Positions 37,682 through 47,466 are shown, numbered from the stretch's first letter. The stretch: DNA of 64,000 nt from Wohlfahrtiimonas larvae (GCF_039543665.1 NZ_BAABKE010000003.1:186001-250000), one strand, 5' to 3'. Made by a program: numbers and translations. Notes: generated by a model not told the origin, from the letters alone.

Positions 37682-38158
37682 ATGGATATTCGTAAAATTA
37701 AAAACTTAATCGATCTAGTTGATGAATCAACCATCTCAGAAATCGAAATTATTGAAGGCGAAGGTTCTATTCGCATTAGCCGTAATACACAAGGTACGAC
37801 TGTGGCACAAGTTGCACCAGCCATCCCTGCCTTCAATCCGATGCAACAAATTGTTGCAACAACTGCTGCACCTCAAGCAGCAGCACCTCAAGCAGCAACA
37901 CCTAGCACACCTGCATTACCTGAAGGTAAAGTGATTCGTTCACCAATGGTAGGTACTTTCTACACAGCAGCATCTCCAACATCAAAAGCTTTCACAGGTG
38001 TAGGTGAAACAGTTAATATTGGTGATACTGTTTGTATCGTAGAAGCAATGAAAATGTTTAATCAGATCGAAGCGGAAATCTCAGGAAAAGTTGTATCGAT
38101 CCTTGTTCAAAATGGTGAGCCTGTGGAATTCGATCAACCGCTCTTCATTCTTGAATAA
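37682..38158 (+). CDS. accB: Biotin carboxyl carrier protein of acetyl-CoA carboxylase
   Basis: Carries biotin between the carboxylase and transferase of acetyl-CoA carboxylase, the first step of fatty-acid synthesis. It is 158 residues long. The biotinyl domain contains EAMKMFNQ with the biotinylated Lys124. An Ala/Pro/Gln-rich flexible linker covers about residues 44-80. AGGAGA lies rather far (about 11 bases) upstream. Second gene of aroQ-accB-accC. Confidence 0.97.
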   Translation: MDIRKIKNLIDLVDESTISEIEIIEGEGSIRISRNTQGTTVAQVAPAIPAFNPMQQIVATTAAPQAAAPQAATPSTPALPEGKVIRSPMVGTFYTAASPTSKAFTGVGETVNIGDTVCIVEAMKMFNQIEAEISGKVVSILVQNGEPVEFDQPLFILE

Positions 38159-38173
38159 GATAAGGACAATTTC

Positions 38174-39520
38174 ATGATTAAAAAGATACTAATCGCGAAC
38201 CGTGGTGAAATTGCACTACGTATTTTGCGAGCTTGTAAAGAAATGGATATTGAAACTGTTGCGGTTTACTCTACAGCAGATAGAGATTTAAAGCATGTAC
38301 TCCTTGCCGATGATTCTATCTGTATTGGACCACCACAATCTTTTTCAAGCTACTTAAACATGCCGCAGCTCATTGCTGCAGCAGAATTAACAGATGCTGA
38401 TGCCATTCACCCTGGTTACGGATTCTTGGCAGAAAATGCTGATTTTGCAGAACGCGTAGAAGAGTCGGGATTTATTTTCATTGGCCCACGTGCAAAAACA
38501 ATTCGCTTAATGGGTGATAAAGTTTCTGCAAAAAAAGCTATGATTGAAGCAGGTGTACCTTGTGTACCTGGTTCTCCTGGCGCATTAACTGATGATGATA
38601 ATACAAACTTAAAATTAGCCTCAGAAATTGGCTACCCTGTCATCATCAAAGCTTCAGGCGGCGGCGGTGGCCGTGGTATGCGCGTTGTTCACGATGCTAA
38701 AGAATTATTATCCTCTATTGAATTGACCAAAGCAGAGGCAAGCGCAGCCTTTGGCAACCCAATGGTTTACATGGAAAAATTCTTAGAAAAACCTCGTCAT
38801 GTAGAAATCCAAGTATTATCAGATGAACATGGTAATGCTGTATTCTTAGGTGAACGTGATTGCTCTATGCAGCGCCGTCATCAAAAAGTATTAGAAGAAG
38901 CATTAGCGCCAGGTATCACAGAAGAAGAACGTGCTCGTATTGGTGAAGCCTGTGTGAATGCTTGTAAACGTATTGGTTATCGTGGTGCTGGTACATTTGA
39001 ATTCTTGTATGAAAATGGTGAGTTCTATTTCATCGAAATGAATACACGTATTCAAGTTGAACACCCAGTTTCTGAATTAGTGACAGGCATTGACTTAATC
39101 CGTGCACAAATCGATATCGCAAATGGTAAACCATTAAAATTCACACAAGAGGATATTAAATTCTCTGGCCACGCGATCGAATGCCGTATCAATGCTGAAG
39201 ATCCAAAATCATTCTTACCCTCTCCTGGAACAATCACAACATTCGTTCCACCAGGTGGCCCTGGTATCCGTGTAGATACACATATCTATGCTGGCTATAA
39301 AGTTCCACCTTACTATGACTCAATGATCGGTAAAATCATTGCTCATGGTCATACACGAGATATTGCAATCGCTCGTTTACGTAACGCATTGCAAGAAACT
39401 GTAATCGAAGGCATCAAAACAAATATCCCATTACACTTGAAAATCTTAAACGATCCTAACTTCATCAAAGGTGGCACGGATATTCATTACTTAGAAAAAA
39501 TGTTGAAAGAATCTGATTAA
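38174..39520 (+). CDS. accC: Biotin carboxylase subunit of acetyl-CoA carboxylase
   Basis: ATP-grasp enzyme that carboxylates the biotin on AccB, 448 residues. It has the N-terminal KILIANRGEIALRIL, the glycine-rich KASGGGGGRGMRVV loop, FIEMNTRIQVEHPV and the C-terminal biotin-carboxylase domain. It is 15 bases after accB and is followed by a strong terminator. Confidence 0.98.
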   Translation: MIKKILIANRGEIALRILRACKEMDIETVAVYSTADRDLKHVLLADDSICIGPPQSFSSYLNMPQLIAAAELTDADAIHPGYGFLAENADFAERVEESGFIFIGPRAKTIRLMGDKVSAKKAMIEAGVPCVPGSPGALTDDDNTNLKLASEIGYPVIIKASGGGGGRGMRVVHDAKELLSSIELTKAEASAAFGNPMVYMEKFLEKPRHVEIQVLSDEHGNAVFLGERDCSMQRRHQKVLEEALAPGITEEERARIGEACVNACKRIGYRGAGTFEFLYENGEFYFIEMNTRIQVEHPVSELVTGIDLIRAQIDIANGKPLKFTQEDIKFSGHAIECRINAEDPKSFLPSPGTITTFVPPGGPGIRVDTHIYAGYKVPPYYDSMIGKIIAHGHTRDIAIARLRNALQETVIEGIKTNIPLHLKILNDPNFIKGGTDIHYLEKMLKESD

Positions 39521-39549
39521 TTTCTAGATTATTTCAAAACAAACTATTA

Positions 39550-39576
39550 AAGCTCTGATTTTCAGAGCTTTTTTAT
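39550..39576 (+). terminator. Terminator after accC
   Basis: AAGCTCTGA (39550-39558) and TCAGAGCTT (39562-39570) form a perfect stem with a 3-base loop, followed by a T-rich run. It is 29 bases past the accC stop. Confidence 0.93.
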
Positions 39577-39601
39577 TATCTAAATTTCAGTAATGAATAA
39601 A

Positions 39602-39631
39602 ATAAAAAAGCCACAATTTTCAATTGTGGCT
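39602..39631 (-). terminator. Terminator of the TonB receptor gene
   Basis: AGCCACAATT (39609-39618) pairs with AATTGTGGCT (39622-39631), and TTTTTTATTTTATT follows on the minus strand. It ends the receptor transcript, back to back with the accC terminator. Confidence 0.9.
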
Positions 39632-39671
39632 CTATTCCAATATGGACAACCCCAATACCACTTAAATCATA

Positions 39672-41978
39672 CTAAAACTGATATGAAACACTCAAACGAA
39701 TATCTTTGCCGGGAGCAGGTACTTTTTCACTCAAATATGGTGAATAATTTTTATTGAACAAGTTATCAATAGTAAAATTAATTTTAGGACCTTTATCACC
39801 ATAAGGCTGATAAACCATAAAGATATTATGCACAGAATAACCGGGCGTTAGTGGATAGCTTAATGCACCTGCTTTGGGGTCAGTGATTACAGGAGTACGA
39901 GTTTGTTTACGCACGATTTTACTCTGCCAACCCATACTAAAATTAATCTGTGGAATATTAAAACCAATAGTGGCAGTTAATTCTCTTGGTGGAATATCAC
40001 GCATCCAAGTGCCATTTTCTTGCCATATATTGCGAGGAGAGCCTTTTCGCTTTCCCTTAATCATAGTTGCAGATATACCACCAAATATATATTCACTATC
40101 ATATTTAAGATCTAATTCTAATCCCTTAATAGTATACCCTGGTCCATTATGATAAGCACTCATAGGCTTGCCACAAGTTTTATTATTACCCGTAATATGA
40201 TGCGCTTCACAATAAATTGCACCAACCTTACGAATCACCTCATTTTTAACTTTATTTTGAAAAGCTGTTGCTTGGAAAGTTAAACGATCTTCTGACACAA
40301 TCACACTTTGTAAATTTAACATTCCACCAAAACGAATTGCACGCAACTTCTCTTTGCCTAAATCACGACTTGTACCATTGGGCCCACTAATACCTGCTGC
40401 TTGAACCGTATATTGATCATGGATATTAGGTGATTGCCAACTATGAGAATAATCTGTAAAAAGTGCTACTGTATCATTAGGCTGCCAATAAACGGATAAC
40501 CTAGGCGATAAACCTTCGTATGTCACAGAGCGATAATCATGCCCATCCACAGGATCCATTGATGCATAACCTGCAATATTACCAAAACTCTGATTTTTCA
40601 CATGATCATAACGCAATGATGGTGTAACTGTAAAATCACCAATTTTAATATCATCCGCAATGTATGCACTCGTGATTGTTTGGCGACCAGCCGGTAAAAA
40701 AGGCGGTGTAAAATAACCATAATTAAAATCTGGCTTGCCATACTTCCCACTATCATAAAACATTAATGCATCCTGTTGTTTACGTAAATATTGCAAACCC
40801 ACTGTTACATTATGCTGAATTTCTCCTGTGCTAAAAATACTGCTATTTCTTAAATGAATATTTGTATTTTTATAAGTCGTCCAATTCTCTTTACCAAAGG
40901 TTGATAACAAAATAGATGGCTTCTTTTGCCCTGGTACTGGTGAAATTTTTTGATCATGCTGCTTTGTTTCAGAATGTGCAATTTCAGCTTTAAAATTAAT
41001 AAAGGGGTTGTCTGATGGTAAATATTCAAAGCTTACACTATAGTTTTTATCACGCTGATCACGATAGAAAATACGACGCTTCCAATCATAATCATTATTA
41101 GGTTCCGTTGTAATCGTATTACCACCCATTGCAGCAAATGGCATCCAACCTTTATATTTAGTATTGGAAGCTGATATGGTTAACTTAGCCTCCTCCCCTA
41201 AATAAATATTACTTTTAGCTAAATAACTATATTGATCCATTGAAGAGCCACGATATTTCTCATCTGTTGCTAAACGCACATCATTCGATTCACTCTTAGT
41301 GTAATAGATTAATCCATCTATTAATTGATTTTTAGTTTGACCATAAATTGCCGCAGTATAGTTATCTTGATCATTATTACTGTGATGACCATACTTAATG
41401 AACGCACCTAAATTTTGATTATCTTTTAAGAAATCTTTCGCATCTTTTGTTGTTAATTGAACATTACCACCAAAACCACCATTACCAACTTCAGGACTGA
41501 AAGCACCTTTATTCACGGTCACTTGCTTAATTAAATCGGGATCAACAAATAAAGTTCCTTGACGATATTTACCAAAAGTTTTGAGTGCACCATCCACCAT
41601 AATTGGTACAGATTGAGTATCGCTCATACCCCAAATATTTAAAATTTGCCCGCCAGGTCTTGGACTACCACCCATTGTTACACCTGGCATTTTATCCAAT
41701 ACAGAAGCCATATTACTACCCTGAATAATATCTAACTGCGTTTGATTTAATGAGCTTTTACCGACCGATCCCGCACTTAATCCATCATCCATACCAATAA
41801 TACTTTGAGAGCCAACCTGCACGACAACTTGAGATAAATTAACCACAGGCTGTTCATCGTTCTTCTCATCTTTCTTTTTCACAATGTCTTCTTGGGCATA
41901 GACCATCTGTCCTGTTAATAAACACGCCACTATAATTGCTAATGGCCTCATTTGATGCTTCATAATCCCAACTAACAT
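39672..41978 (-). CDS. TonB-dependent outer-membrane iron-compound receptor
   Basis: Gated porin for iron uptake, about 768 residues. A signal peptide ends near QMVYAQ. The plug (about 60-180) has SIIGMDDGLSAGS and MPGVTMGGSPRPGGQILNI, and the barrel ends in RLSVSYQF. The ending and length resemble haem/haemoglobin receptors, but a siderophore is equally possible. The ATG at 41978 is preferred for GAGGG upstream. A Fur box lies at 42007-42039. No TonB/ExbBD or ABC genes are adjacent. Confidence 0.88.
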   Translation of the reverse strand: MLVGIMKHQMRPLAIIVACLLTGQMVYAQEDIVKKKDEKNDEQPVVNLSQVVVQVGSQSIIGMDDGLSAGSVGKSSLNQTQLDIIQGSNMASVLDKMPGVTMGGSPRPGGQILNIWGMSDTQSVPIMVDGALKTFGKYRQGTLFVDPDLIKQVTVNKGAFSPEVGNGGFGGNVQLTTKDAKDFLKDNQNLGAFIKYGHHSNNDQDNYTAAIYGQTKNQLIDGLIYYTKSESNDVRLATDEKYRGSSMDQYSYLAKSNIYLGEEAKLTISASNTKYKGWMPFAAMGGNTITTEPNNDYDWKRRIFYRDQRDKNYSVSFEYLPSDNPFINFKAEIAHSETKQHDQKISPVPGQKKPSILLSTFGKENWTTYKNTNIHLRNSSIFSTGEIQHNVTVGLQYLRKQQDALMFYDSGKYGKPDFNYGYFTPPFLPAGRQTITSAYIADDIKIGDFTVTPSLRYDHVKNQSFGNIAGYASMDPVDGHDYRSVTYEGLSPRLSVYWQPNDTVALFTDYSHSWQSPNIHDQYTVQAAGISGPNGTSRDLGKEKLRAIRFGGMLNLQSVIVSEDRLTFQATAFQNKVKNEVIRKVGAIYCEAHHITGNNKTCGKPMSAYHNGPGYTIKGLELDLKYDSEYIFGGISATMIKGKRKGSPRNIWQENGTWMRDIPPRELTATIGFNIPQINFSMGWQSKIVRKQTRTPVITDPKAGALSYPLTPGYSVHNIFMVYQPYGDKGPKINFTIDNLFNKNYSPYLSEKVPAPGKDIRLSVSYQF

Positions 41979-42006
41979 GATACCCTCATGAAAAAGCACA
42001 CATAGT

Positions 42007-42039
42007 AATGATAATTATTATCATTTGCAAATGATTATC
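42007..42039 (-). promoter_or_regulatory. Fur box upstream of the TonB receptor
   Basis: The 19-base perfect palindrome at 42007-42025 contains TGATAAT-T-ATTATCA, the ideal 7-1-7 Fur site. It overlaps a second palindrome TCATTTG/CAAATGA (42021-42034) that continues into ATGATTATC, so two Fur dimers may bind. Iron-repressed control of the receptor follows from established Fur biology. Confidence 0.88.
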
Positions 42040-42097
42040 CAAAATATTAGAATTTTTATAATAAATATTACTTATTAACAATAAAAATTTGACAATA

Positions 42098-42125
42098 AAA
42101 AACCTCGCAACTGCGAGGTTTTTTA
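42098..42125. terminator. Terminator after the sufT-like gene
   Basis: AACCTCGCA (42101-42109) pairs with TGCGAGGTT (42112-42120), with T runs on both strands. It ends the sufU-sufT transcript on the minus strand. Confidence 0.9.
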
Positions 42126-42149
42126 TCATTACATGATTTATAAATTCAA

Positions 42150-42539
42150 TTATAGCATATTCAACTCTAACTTTGCACGTAATGACATACGTTCTGGCGT
42201 CCAGAATGGTTCCCAAACTAAATCTACAACACACTCTGTAATTTCAGGTGAAGCCATCACTGCATTTTGCACCCATTCAGGCATTGAACCAGCAACAGGG
42301 CAACCTGGCGCAGTTAATGTCATATCAATCTTAACTTTAAAATTATCTTCAGTTGTGTCTAAAAACTCAATTACATACACTAAACCTAATTCATAAATAT
42401 CCACAGGAATCTCAGGATCATAGACACGTTTAATATTTGCAATGATATCTTCAACCAATGTTTCACTTGCTTCTGTTTTTTCAACACCTTCAGCATAGTA
42501 AATAACCGCCTCATGCGGTGATCTTTCTACATCACTCAT
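42150..42539 (-). CDS. sufT: SufT/MIP18-family Fe-S assembly protein
   Basis: Small cytoplasmic protein of 129 residues with the DUF59/MIP18 fold: IKRVYDPEIPVDIYELGLVY and DMTLTAPGCPVAGSMPEWVQ, where the Cys is the conserved functional residue. SufT proteins help mature Fe-S enzymes. It lies 15 bases after the SufU-like gene and forms a two-gene unit with it. PaaD-type DUF59 proteins are an alternative, but no paa genes are present. Confidence 0.88.
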   Translation of the reverse strand: MSDVERSPHEAVIYYAEGVEKTEASETLVEDIIANIKRVYDPEIPVDIYELGLVYVIEFLDTTEDNFKVKIDMTLTAPGCPVAGSMPEWVQNAVMASPEITECVVDLVWEPFWTPERMSLRAKLELNML

Positions 42540-42554
42540 TCATTATTCCTTAGG

Positions 42555-43010
42555 TTATTCTGTTTTAACGGGCTCGTTATTCTCAGTCAATGCAGCATGA
42601 AGTGCATGCCATGACAATGTTGCACATTTAACACGTGCAGGATATTTTTTAACACCAGTTAAAATGGCCAAGCGCCCTAAACCGCTGCTATCAACGTCAT
42701 CATCCGATGTCACTGCATCATGGAAAAGATTATAAAGCGCTTCCGCTTCATCAATCGTTTTACCTTTAACAGCTTCTGTCATTAAAGAGCTAGAAGCTGT
42801 TGAAATTGCGCAACCTTCACCTTTGAATGAAACATCTTGAATTACACCATTATCGTCAATGGTTAAAAATACTTTAATTTGATCACCACACAATGGATTA
42901 TGCCCACGGGCAGAATGCGTTGCAGGATCAATCACACGAAAATTACGAGGTTTCTTGTTGTGATCAAGAATTACTTCCTGATACAACGCCTGTAAATCTG
43001 AATCCATCAT
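42555..43010 (-). CDS. sufU: SufU/IscU-type Fe-S scaffold or sulfur acceptor
   Basis: Protein of 151 residues in the NifU/IscU N-terminal family. The three conserved cysteines are in NPLCGDQIK, GEGCAISTASSSLM and VKCATLSWHAL. The insertion between the second and third Cys and the SSSLM motif are the SufU rather than IscU pattern. It pairs with the SufT-like gene, but the sufBCDS genes are not in view. No strong ribosome site was seen. Confidence 0.9.
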   Translation of the reverse strand: MMDSDLQALYQEVILDHNKKPRNFRVIDPATHSARGHNPLCGDQIKVFLTIDDNGVIQDVSFKGEGCAISTASSSLMTEAVKGKTIDEAEALYNLFHDAVTSDDDVDSSGLGRLAILTGVKKYPARVKCATLSWHALHAALTENNEPVKTE

Positions 43011-43166
43011 TTGTCTTGCTCATCATATAGGACTAAAAGAGTTCACAATTATACGCCCTTTTTAAATTGATCGCATTAAGAATGCCATTAAATTCTACTC
43101 TATTGAGTATTTATTCGGAATAATTTATCATTGCTAATCCACTTCAACTTAGTTAAAGGTGTATCA

Positions 43167-44078
43167 ATGAGTTCATGGTTCGACCGTCTTAACCCAATGC
43201 GCATTAAAAGTACTAGTCCTAATAAAAAAGTACCTGAAGGCATTTGGAAAAACTGTAAAAGCTGTGATGCTATTCTTTATCAGCAAGAATTAGAGCAAAA
43301 CTTAAATGTTTGCCCGAAATGTGATCACCACATGAAAATTTCTGCAAGAAGTCGTTTGTTAAACTTCTTGGATACAGGTTCAACCGAAGAAATTGCTGGC
43401 CATCTAGAGCCTGTTGATTTCTTGGGTTTTAAAGATGTTGAACCTTATAAAAATCGCATCAGCAAAGCACAAAAAGCAACAGGTGAAAAAGATGCAATGG
43501 TTGCAATGTCAGGCACATTAAAAAATATTCCTGTTGTTGCCTGCGCATTTGATTTCGACTTCATGGGCGCATCTATGGGTTCTGTTGTTGGTGAGCGTTT
43601 TAAACGCGCAGCAGATTTAGCATTTACAGAACGCAGGCCATTAATTGTGTTCGCAGCTAGTGGCGGCGCACGTATGCAAGAAGGCTTAACATCTTTGATG
43701 CAAATGGCAAAAACATCTGCGATCATTGGCAAAATGAATGATGAAAAAATTCCTTTCATCTCTGTATTAACCCATCCTACCTATGGTGGTGTTTCTGCGA
43801 GCTTTGCAATGTTGGGTGATATCATCATTGCTGAACCCAAAGCTTTCATCGGCTTTGCAGGACCTCGCGTAATTGAACAAACTGTGCGTGAAAAATTACC
43901 TGAAGGATTCCAACAAAGTGAATTCTTATTGGAAAAAGGTGCCATTGATATGATCATTGATCGCCGCGAGATGCGTAATGAAATCTCATCGATCTTATCT
44001 AAACTTTATCAATTACCAGAACCTTTCTCAGAAACTTCTTTTCAACAAGCAGAAGAAATCGTAGAAAAAAATGCGTAA
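43167..44078 (+). CDS. accD: Acetyl-CoA carboxylase carboxyltransferase beta subunit
   Basis: Transfers the carboxyl group from biotin to acetyl-CoA together with AccA. It is 303 residues from the ATG at 43167 (MSSWFDRLNPMRIK), matching E. coli AccD; AAGG lies upstream. The zinc ribbon cysteines are 30, 33, 49 and 52. The crotonase-like domain includes ASGGARMQEG and FIGFAGPRVI. It overlaps folC by 8 bases and starts the accD-folC-dedD-cvpA block. Confidence 0.97.
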   Translation: MSSWFDRLNPMRIKSTSPNKKVPEGIWKNCKSCDAILYQQELEQNLNVCPKCDHHMKISARSRLLNFLDTGSTEEIAGHLEPVDFLGFKDVEPYKNRISKAQKATGEKDAMVAMSGTLKNIPVVACAFDFDFMGASMGSVVGERFKRAADLAFTERRPLIVFAASGGARMQEGLTSLMQMAKTSAIIGKMNDEKIPFISVLTHPTYGGVSASFAMLGDIIIAEPKAFIGFAGPRVIEQTVREKLPEGFQQSEFLLEKGAIDMIIDRREMRNEISSILSKLYQLPEPFSETSFQQAEEIVEKNA

Positions 44079-45345
44079 AAACCTTAACCATTGGTTAACT
44101 GAGCTTGAAAAAATCCATCCTTTAGCGATGGATTTTAAATTAGAGCGTATTCAGCAAGTTTTCCAACAGCTGAACCTTTCAGCTATCGCGCCATTTATCA
44201 TCACTGTCGCAGGTACTAACGGCAAGGGCTCTACAACAAATACCGTTGCCGCTATTTGCCATGCAGCAGGTGTTTCTGTTGGATTATATACATCACCACA
44301 TATGCATTATTTTAATGAGCGTATTCAAATCAATGGTCAAAATGCCACTGATGATGAGATCATTGAAGCATTTGAAGCCATTCAAATAGCACGTGGAGAA
44401 ATTACACTCACCTACTTTGAGTTTGCAACATTAGCTGCATTTTATCTCTTTCATAAACATAAAGTTGATATTGCAGTTTTAGAAGTTGGACTGGGCGGCA
44501 GGCTCGATGCCACCAACATTGTCAATGCTGATATTGCTATCATTACACCGATAGATTTAGATCACACCAATCTATTGGGCAATACAATTACTGAAATTGC
44601 CTATGAAAAAGCAGGAATTATCAAACCTAATGCTTTAGTGATTTCAGCAGAAAATATGCCCAATATTTCTATTATTGAGCAAGCACAAAGAACACAATCT
44701 AAACTTCTGCATGCAAATAAAGATTTTCAATACTACAAAATCGATGATACCACTTGGCATTATCAATTGAATGAGCAGTCATTCAATCTACCAATGCCTA
44801 AATTACAAGGTGATCACCAGTTACAAAATGCAGCAGCAGCAATTACTGCCTTGTTTAATAGCCCAATGAAAGATCAATTAACTGAGTCCATCATCGCTGA
44901 TGGCTTATTGAATACTCAACTCAAAGGTCGTTTTGAAAAAGTTATTCATAATAATAGTGAATTTTACTTTGATGTTACGCATAATCCACAAGGTGCCACA
45001 ATCCTACACAACCTTTTAAAACCCTATCGAGCTAAAGGTCAGAAAGTTATCGCGGTATTAGGTATGCTTAAAGATAAAGATGCTGCTAATCTAGCTTCTG
45101 TACTGAATGATGATATTCAAACATGGGTCTTAGCATCATTAGAAGGTGATCGTGGACAAACAGCAGAACAACTCAAAGAACGTATTGAACCTTTTTTAAG
45201 CCATAATCATACTGTTTTAACAGAAAACTTAGTGGCTGATGCCTGCCAAAAGGCACTCAGCATAAAACAAAATGATGATATAATCTTAGTGTTTGGATCA
45301 TTCCACACAGTTAGTGAAGGATTAGACTGGATAAATCAGAGATAA
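44071..45345 (+). CDS. folC: Bifunctional folylpolyglutamate/dihydrofolate synthase
   Basis: Adds glutamate to dihydropteroate and to folates, 424 residues. The Mur-ligase-type P-loop GTNGKGST spans residues 48-55. Further motifs are TSPHMHYFNERIQING, EVGLGGRLDATN and FDVTHNPQGA in the C-terminal domain. Its start lies inside the end of accD, so the two are coupled. Confidence 0.96.
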   Translation: MRKNLNHWLTELEKIHPLAMDFKLERIQQVFQQLNLSAIAPFIITVAGTNGKGSTTNTVAAICHAAGVSVGLYTSPHMHYFNERIQINGQNATDDEIIEAFEAIQIARGEITLTYFEFATLAAFYLFHKHKVDIAVLEVGLGGRLDATNIVNADIAIITPIDLDHTNLLGNTITEIAYEKAGIIKPNALVISAENMPNISIIEQAQRTQSKLLHANKDFQYYKIDDTTWHYQLNEQSFNLPMPKLQGDHQLQNAAAAITALFNSPMKDQLTESIIADGLLNTQLKGRFEKVIHNNSEFYFDVTHNPQGATILHNLLKPYRAKGQKVIAVLGMLKDKDAANLASVLNDDIQTWVLASLEGDRGQTAEQLKERIEPFLSHNHTVLTENLVADACQKALSIKQNDDIILVFGSFHTVSEGLDWINQR

Positions 45346-45349
45346 AACT

Positions 45350-46069
45350 ATGAATAAAAAATTACAACAACGCATCGTCGGCTCTATCGCTGTTTTGGCA
45401 CTATTAATTTTAATCTTGCCACATTTATTATCGTCTAATGAATATAAAGTTCCTAAGCCATCCCAAACATCTGAAAATAAATCGCAAATAGCGACAACCA
45501 ATCCATTTGATGATTTCCAAGCACCCACCATTTCTGTGGATCCTATCCCTACACTTTCTAATGATGGTCAATCTACCCCTGCCAACGTAGATCCAATCTC
45601 TGAAAGTACATGGGACAATGTGACTAATCAAGAAAATACATCGCCACTAATACCCACACAACCACAACGTGACCCTAATCTTTCTGTTGCAGAACAGTTG
45701 TTAGCAGAAGCTAATCATCAAGCGCCTAACAGTGCACAAAAAAATGACCAAACCAAAACATCTAACCAATTACCTAAAATAGAATTAATTGGTACAACAC
45801 AATCCAAACCTAATACAAAACCTCAAACACCAGTTGCCGCACAACCTAAATTCACATGGTATGTGCAAGTTGGTTCCTATTCCAGCAAAGAAAATGCCAA
45901 TAAAGCTATGATGGAATATAAAAAACGCGGTTATGCTTCTGAAGTTGCTTACCTATCAGGTCAATATAAAGTCAGAATTGGGCCACTGAAAACTCAAGAA
46001 AATGCAAAAAATGTACAGGCAGATTTAAAGCGCCAAGGACAGAATAGCTATATCATTCAAATTCAATAA
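45350..46069 (+). CDS. dedD: DedD-like SPOR-domain cell-division protein
   Basis: Inner-membrane protein of 239 residues: one N-terminal transmembrane helix (about 11-28), a long Pro/Thr/Gln-rich periplasmic linker, and a C-terminal SPOR domain (about 165-239, starting FTWYVQVGSYSSKENANKAM). SPOR domains bind denuded septal peptidoglycan. Its place between folC and cvpA supports the dedD call. Confidence 0.9.
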   Translation: MNKKLQQRIVGSIAVLALLILILPHLLSSNEYKVPKPSQTSENKSQIATTNPFDDFQAPTISVDPIPTLSNDGQSTPANVDPISESTWDNVTNQENTSPLIPTQPQRDPNLSVAEQLLAEANHQAPNSAQKNDQTKTSNQLPKIELIGTTQSKPNTKPQTPVAAQPKFTWYVQVGSYSSKENANKAMMEYKKRGYASEVAYLSGQYKVRIGPLKTQENAKNVQADLKRQGQNSYIIQIQ

Positions 46070-46085
46070 TTCATAACGGGATATT

Positions 46086-46727
46086 ATGAGCAATTTAAAC
46101 TACATTGACATTGCCATCATTGGCATTATTGGTCTTTCAACCATCATTGCATTTTTCAGAGGGCTAATTACAGAAGCCCTCTCTTTGCTTGTGTGGATTA
46201 TTGCTTTTTGGGGTGCTGCCTATTTCTCCCAAGATGTCGCATCAATGTTACCCAGCCAATTAAACTCACTCAGCGGTGGTAGAATTGACCTCGTTGCAAC
46301 AGAAGGTTCAACAGAAGAGCTACTCATTTCTATACTCAGTTATGCCATTACATTTTTAGGTATTTTATTTTTAGCTGGGCTTGTTAATCTGGCCATTTCA
46401 TTAATGATTCGCTTCTTAAAAATCTCATTCATTGATCGTTTCTTAGGTATGTTTTTTGGTTTATTACGTGGCTGGTTAGTCGTTGCCTTTTTAGGTCTAT
46501 TTGCAATGAATGCAGGTTTAAACAGTATTCCAATGTGGCAAAAAGCACAATTAGCACCGTTTGTAGAAACAAGTGCAAATCTGATTGCTAAATTTCTACC
46601 AACTAAATTTTTACAACAAATCAATATCAGTGAGTTATCTAAACTCTTACAATCAGACTTACAAACACCTCAAAGTGCGCCAACACAACACCCTAATCAG
46701 GTCGCACCGCTACCTGTAGAACAGTAG
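46086..46727 (+). CDS. cvpA: CvpA-family membrane protein
   Basis: Inner-membrane protein of 213 residues with four hydrophobic segments and family stretch FRGLITEALSLLVWIIAFWG; it was named for colicin V production in E. coli. The C-terminal 30 residues are a polar Gln/Pro-rich tail. In many relatives purF follows; here ubiG follows 22 bases later. Confidence 0.92.
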   Translation: MSNLNYIDIAIIGIIGLSTIIAFFRGLITEALSLLVWIIAFWGAAYFSQDVASMLPSQLNSLSGGRIDLVATEGSTEELLISILSYAITFLGILFLAGLVNLAISLMIRFLKISFIDRFLGMFFGLLRGWLVVAFLGLFAMNAGLNSIPMWQKAQLAPFVETSANLIAKFLPTKFLQQINISELSKLLQSDLQTPQSAPTQHPNQVAPLPVEQ

Positions 46728-46749
46728 TTCATCACTAGGAGAAAAAGTT

Positions 46750-47466
46750 ATGCAAAATGTCGCTCAAGACGAGATCAATAAATTTGACCAACAAGATTGG
46801 TGGCAACCCAATGGTAGCTTTCAAACTTTACATGATATTAATCCTACTCGTTTTGAATTCATCACACAATTCAGCCAGCTTAATGGTTGCAAAGCTTTAG
46901 ATGTTGGTTGTGGTGGTGGTATTATTACTGAAGGATTAGCAAAACGTGGAGCCATTGCTACAGGCGTTGATCTAGCTATCGGAGCATTAGAAGTTGCAAG
47001 AGATCATGCGAACACTACTGGTTTAACAATTGATTATCAATTATCTACAGTCGAAGCACTAGCGGATTTACAGCCTGAAACTTATGATGTAATCACTTGT
47101 CTAGAAATGTTGGAACACGTACCTGATCCACAATCAATTATCAGAGCATGTGCAAAACTTTTAAAACCAGGTGGTAAAATCTTTTTATCCACCATCAATC
47201 GTACCTTTAAAGCTAAGCAACTAGTTATTTTTGCAGCTGAAAATATTTTAAAAGTTGTTCCTAAAGGCACTCATGATTACGAAAAATTTATCACACCTTT
47301 CGAGCTATGCTTGTATTGTGAGAATGTAGACTTAATTGTTAAGGAAACTCGTGGTATGTCTTTCAATCCCTTTAATCGTGTTGCTTATTTAACCAAAGAT
47401 CTCTCTATGAACTATCTTCTATATGCAGAGAAACCACTCACAGATCATTCAACAGAGGTAAAATAA
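46750..47466 (+). CDS. ubiG: Ubiquinone biosynthesis O-methyltransferase
   Basis: SAM-dependent methyltransferase for both O-methylations of ubiquinone synthesis, 238 residues. The SAM motif LDVGCGGG spans residues 50-57, followed by VDLAIGAL and the motif ITCLEMLEHV. AGGAGA precedes the start. Its stop overlaps the next gene's ATG by one base. Presence of UbiG implies a ubiquinone-based respiratory chain. Confidence 0.96.
   Translation: MQNVAQDEINKFDQQDWWQPNGSFQTLHDINPTRFEFITQFSQLNGCKALDVGCGGGIITEGLAKRGAIATGVDLAIGALEVARDHANTTGLTIDYQLSTVEALADLQPETYDVITCLEMLEHVPDPQSIIRACAKLLKPGGKIFLSTINRTFKAKQLVIFAAENILKVVPKGTHDYEKFITPFELCLYCENVDLIVKETRGMSFNPFNRVAYLTKDLSMNYLLYAEKPLTDHSTEVK

Noticed and set aside
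37780..37940. Repetitive Ala/Gln codons in accB as a tandem repeat element
   Set aside because: They encode the normal flexible linker of the biotin carrier protein.
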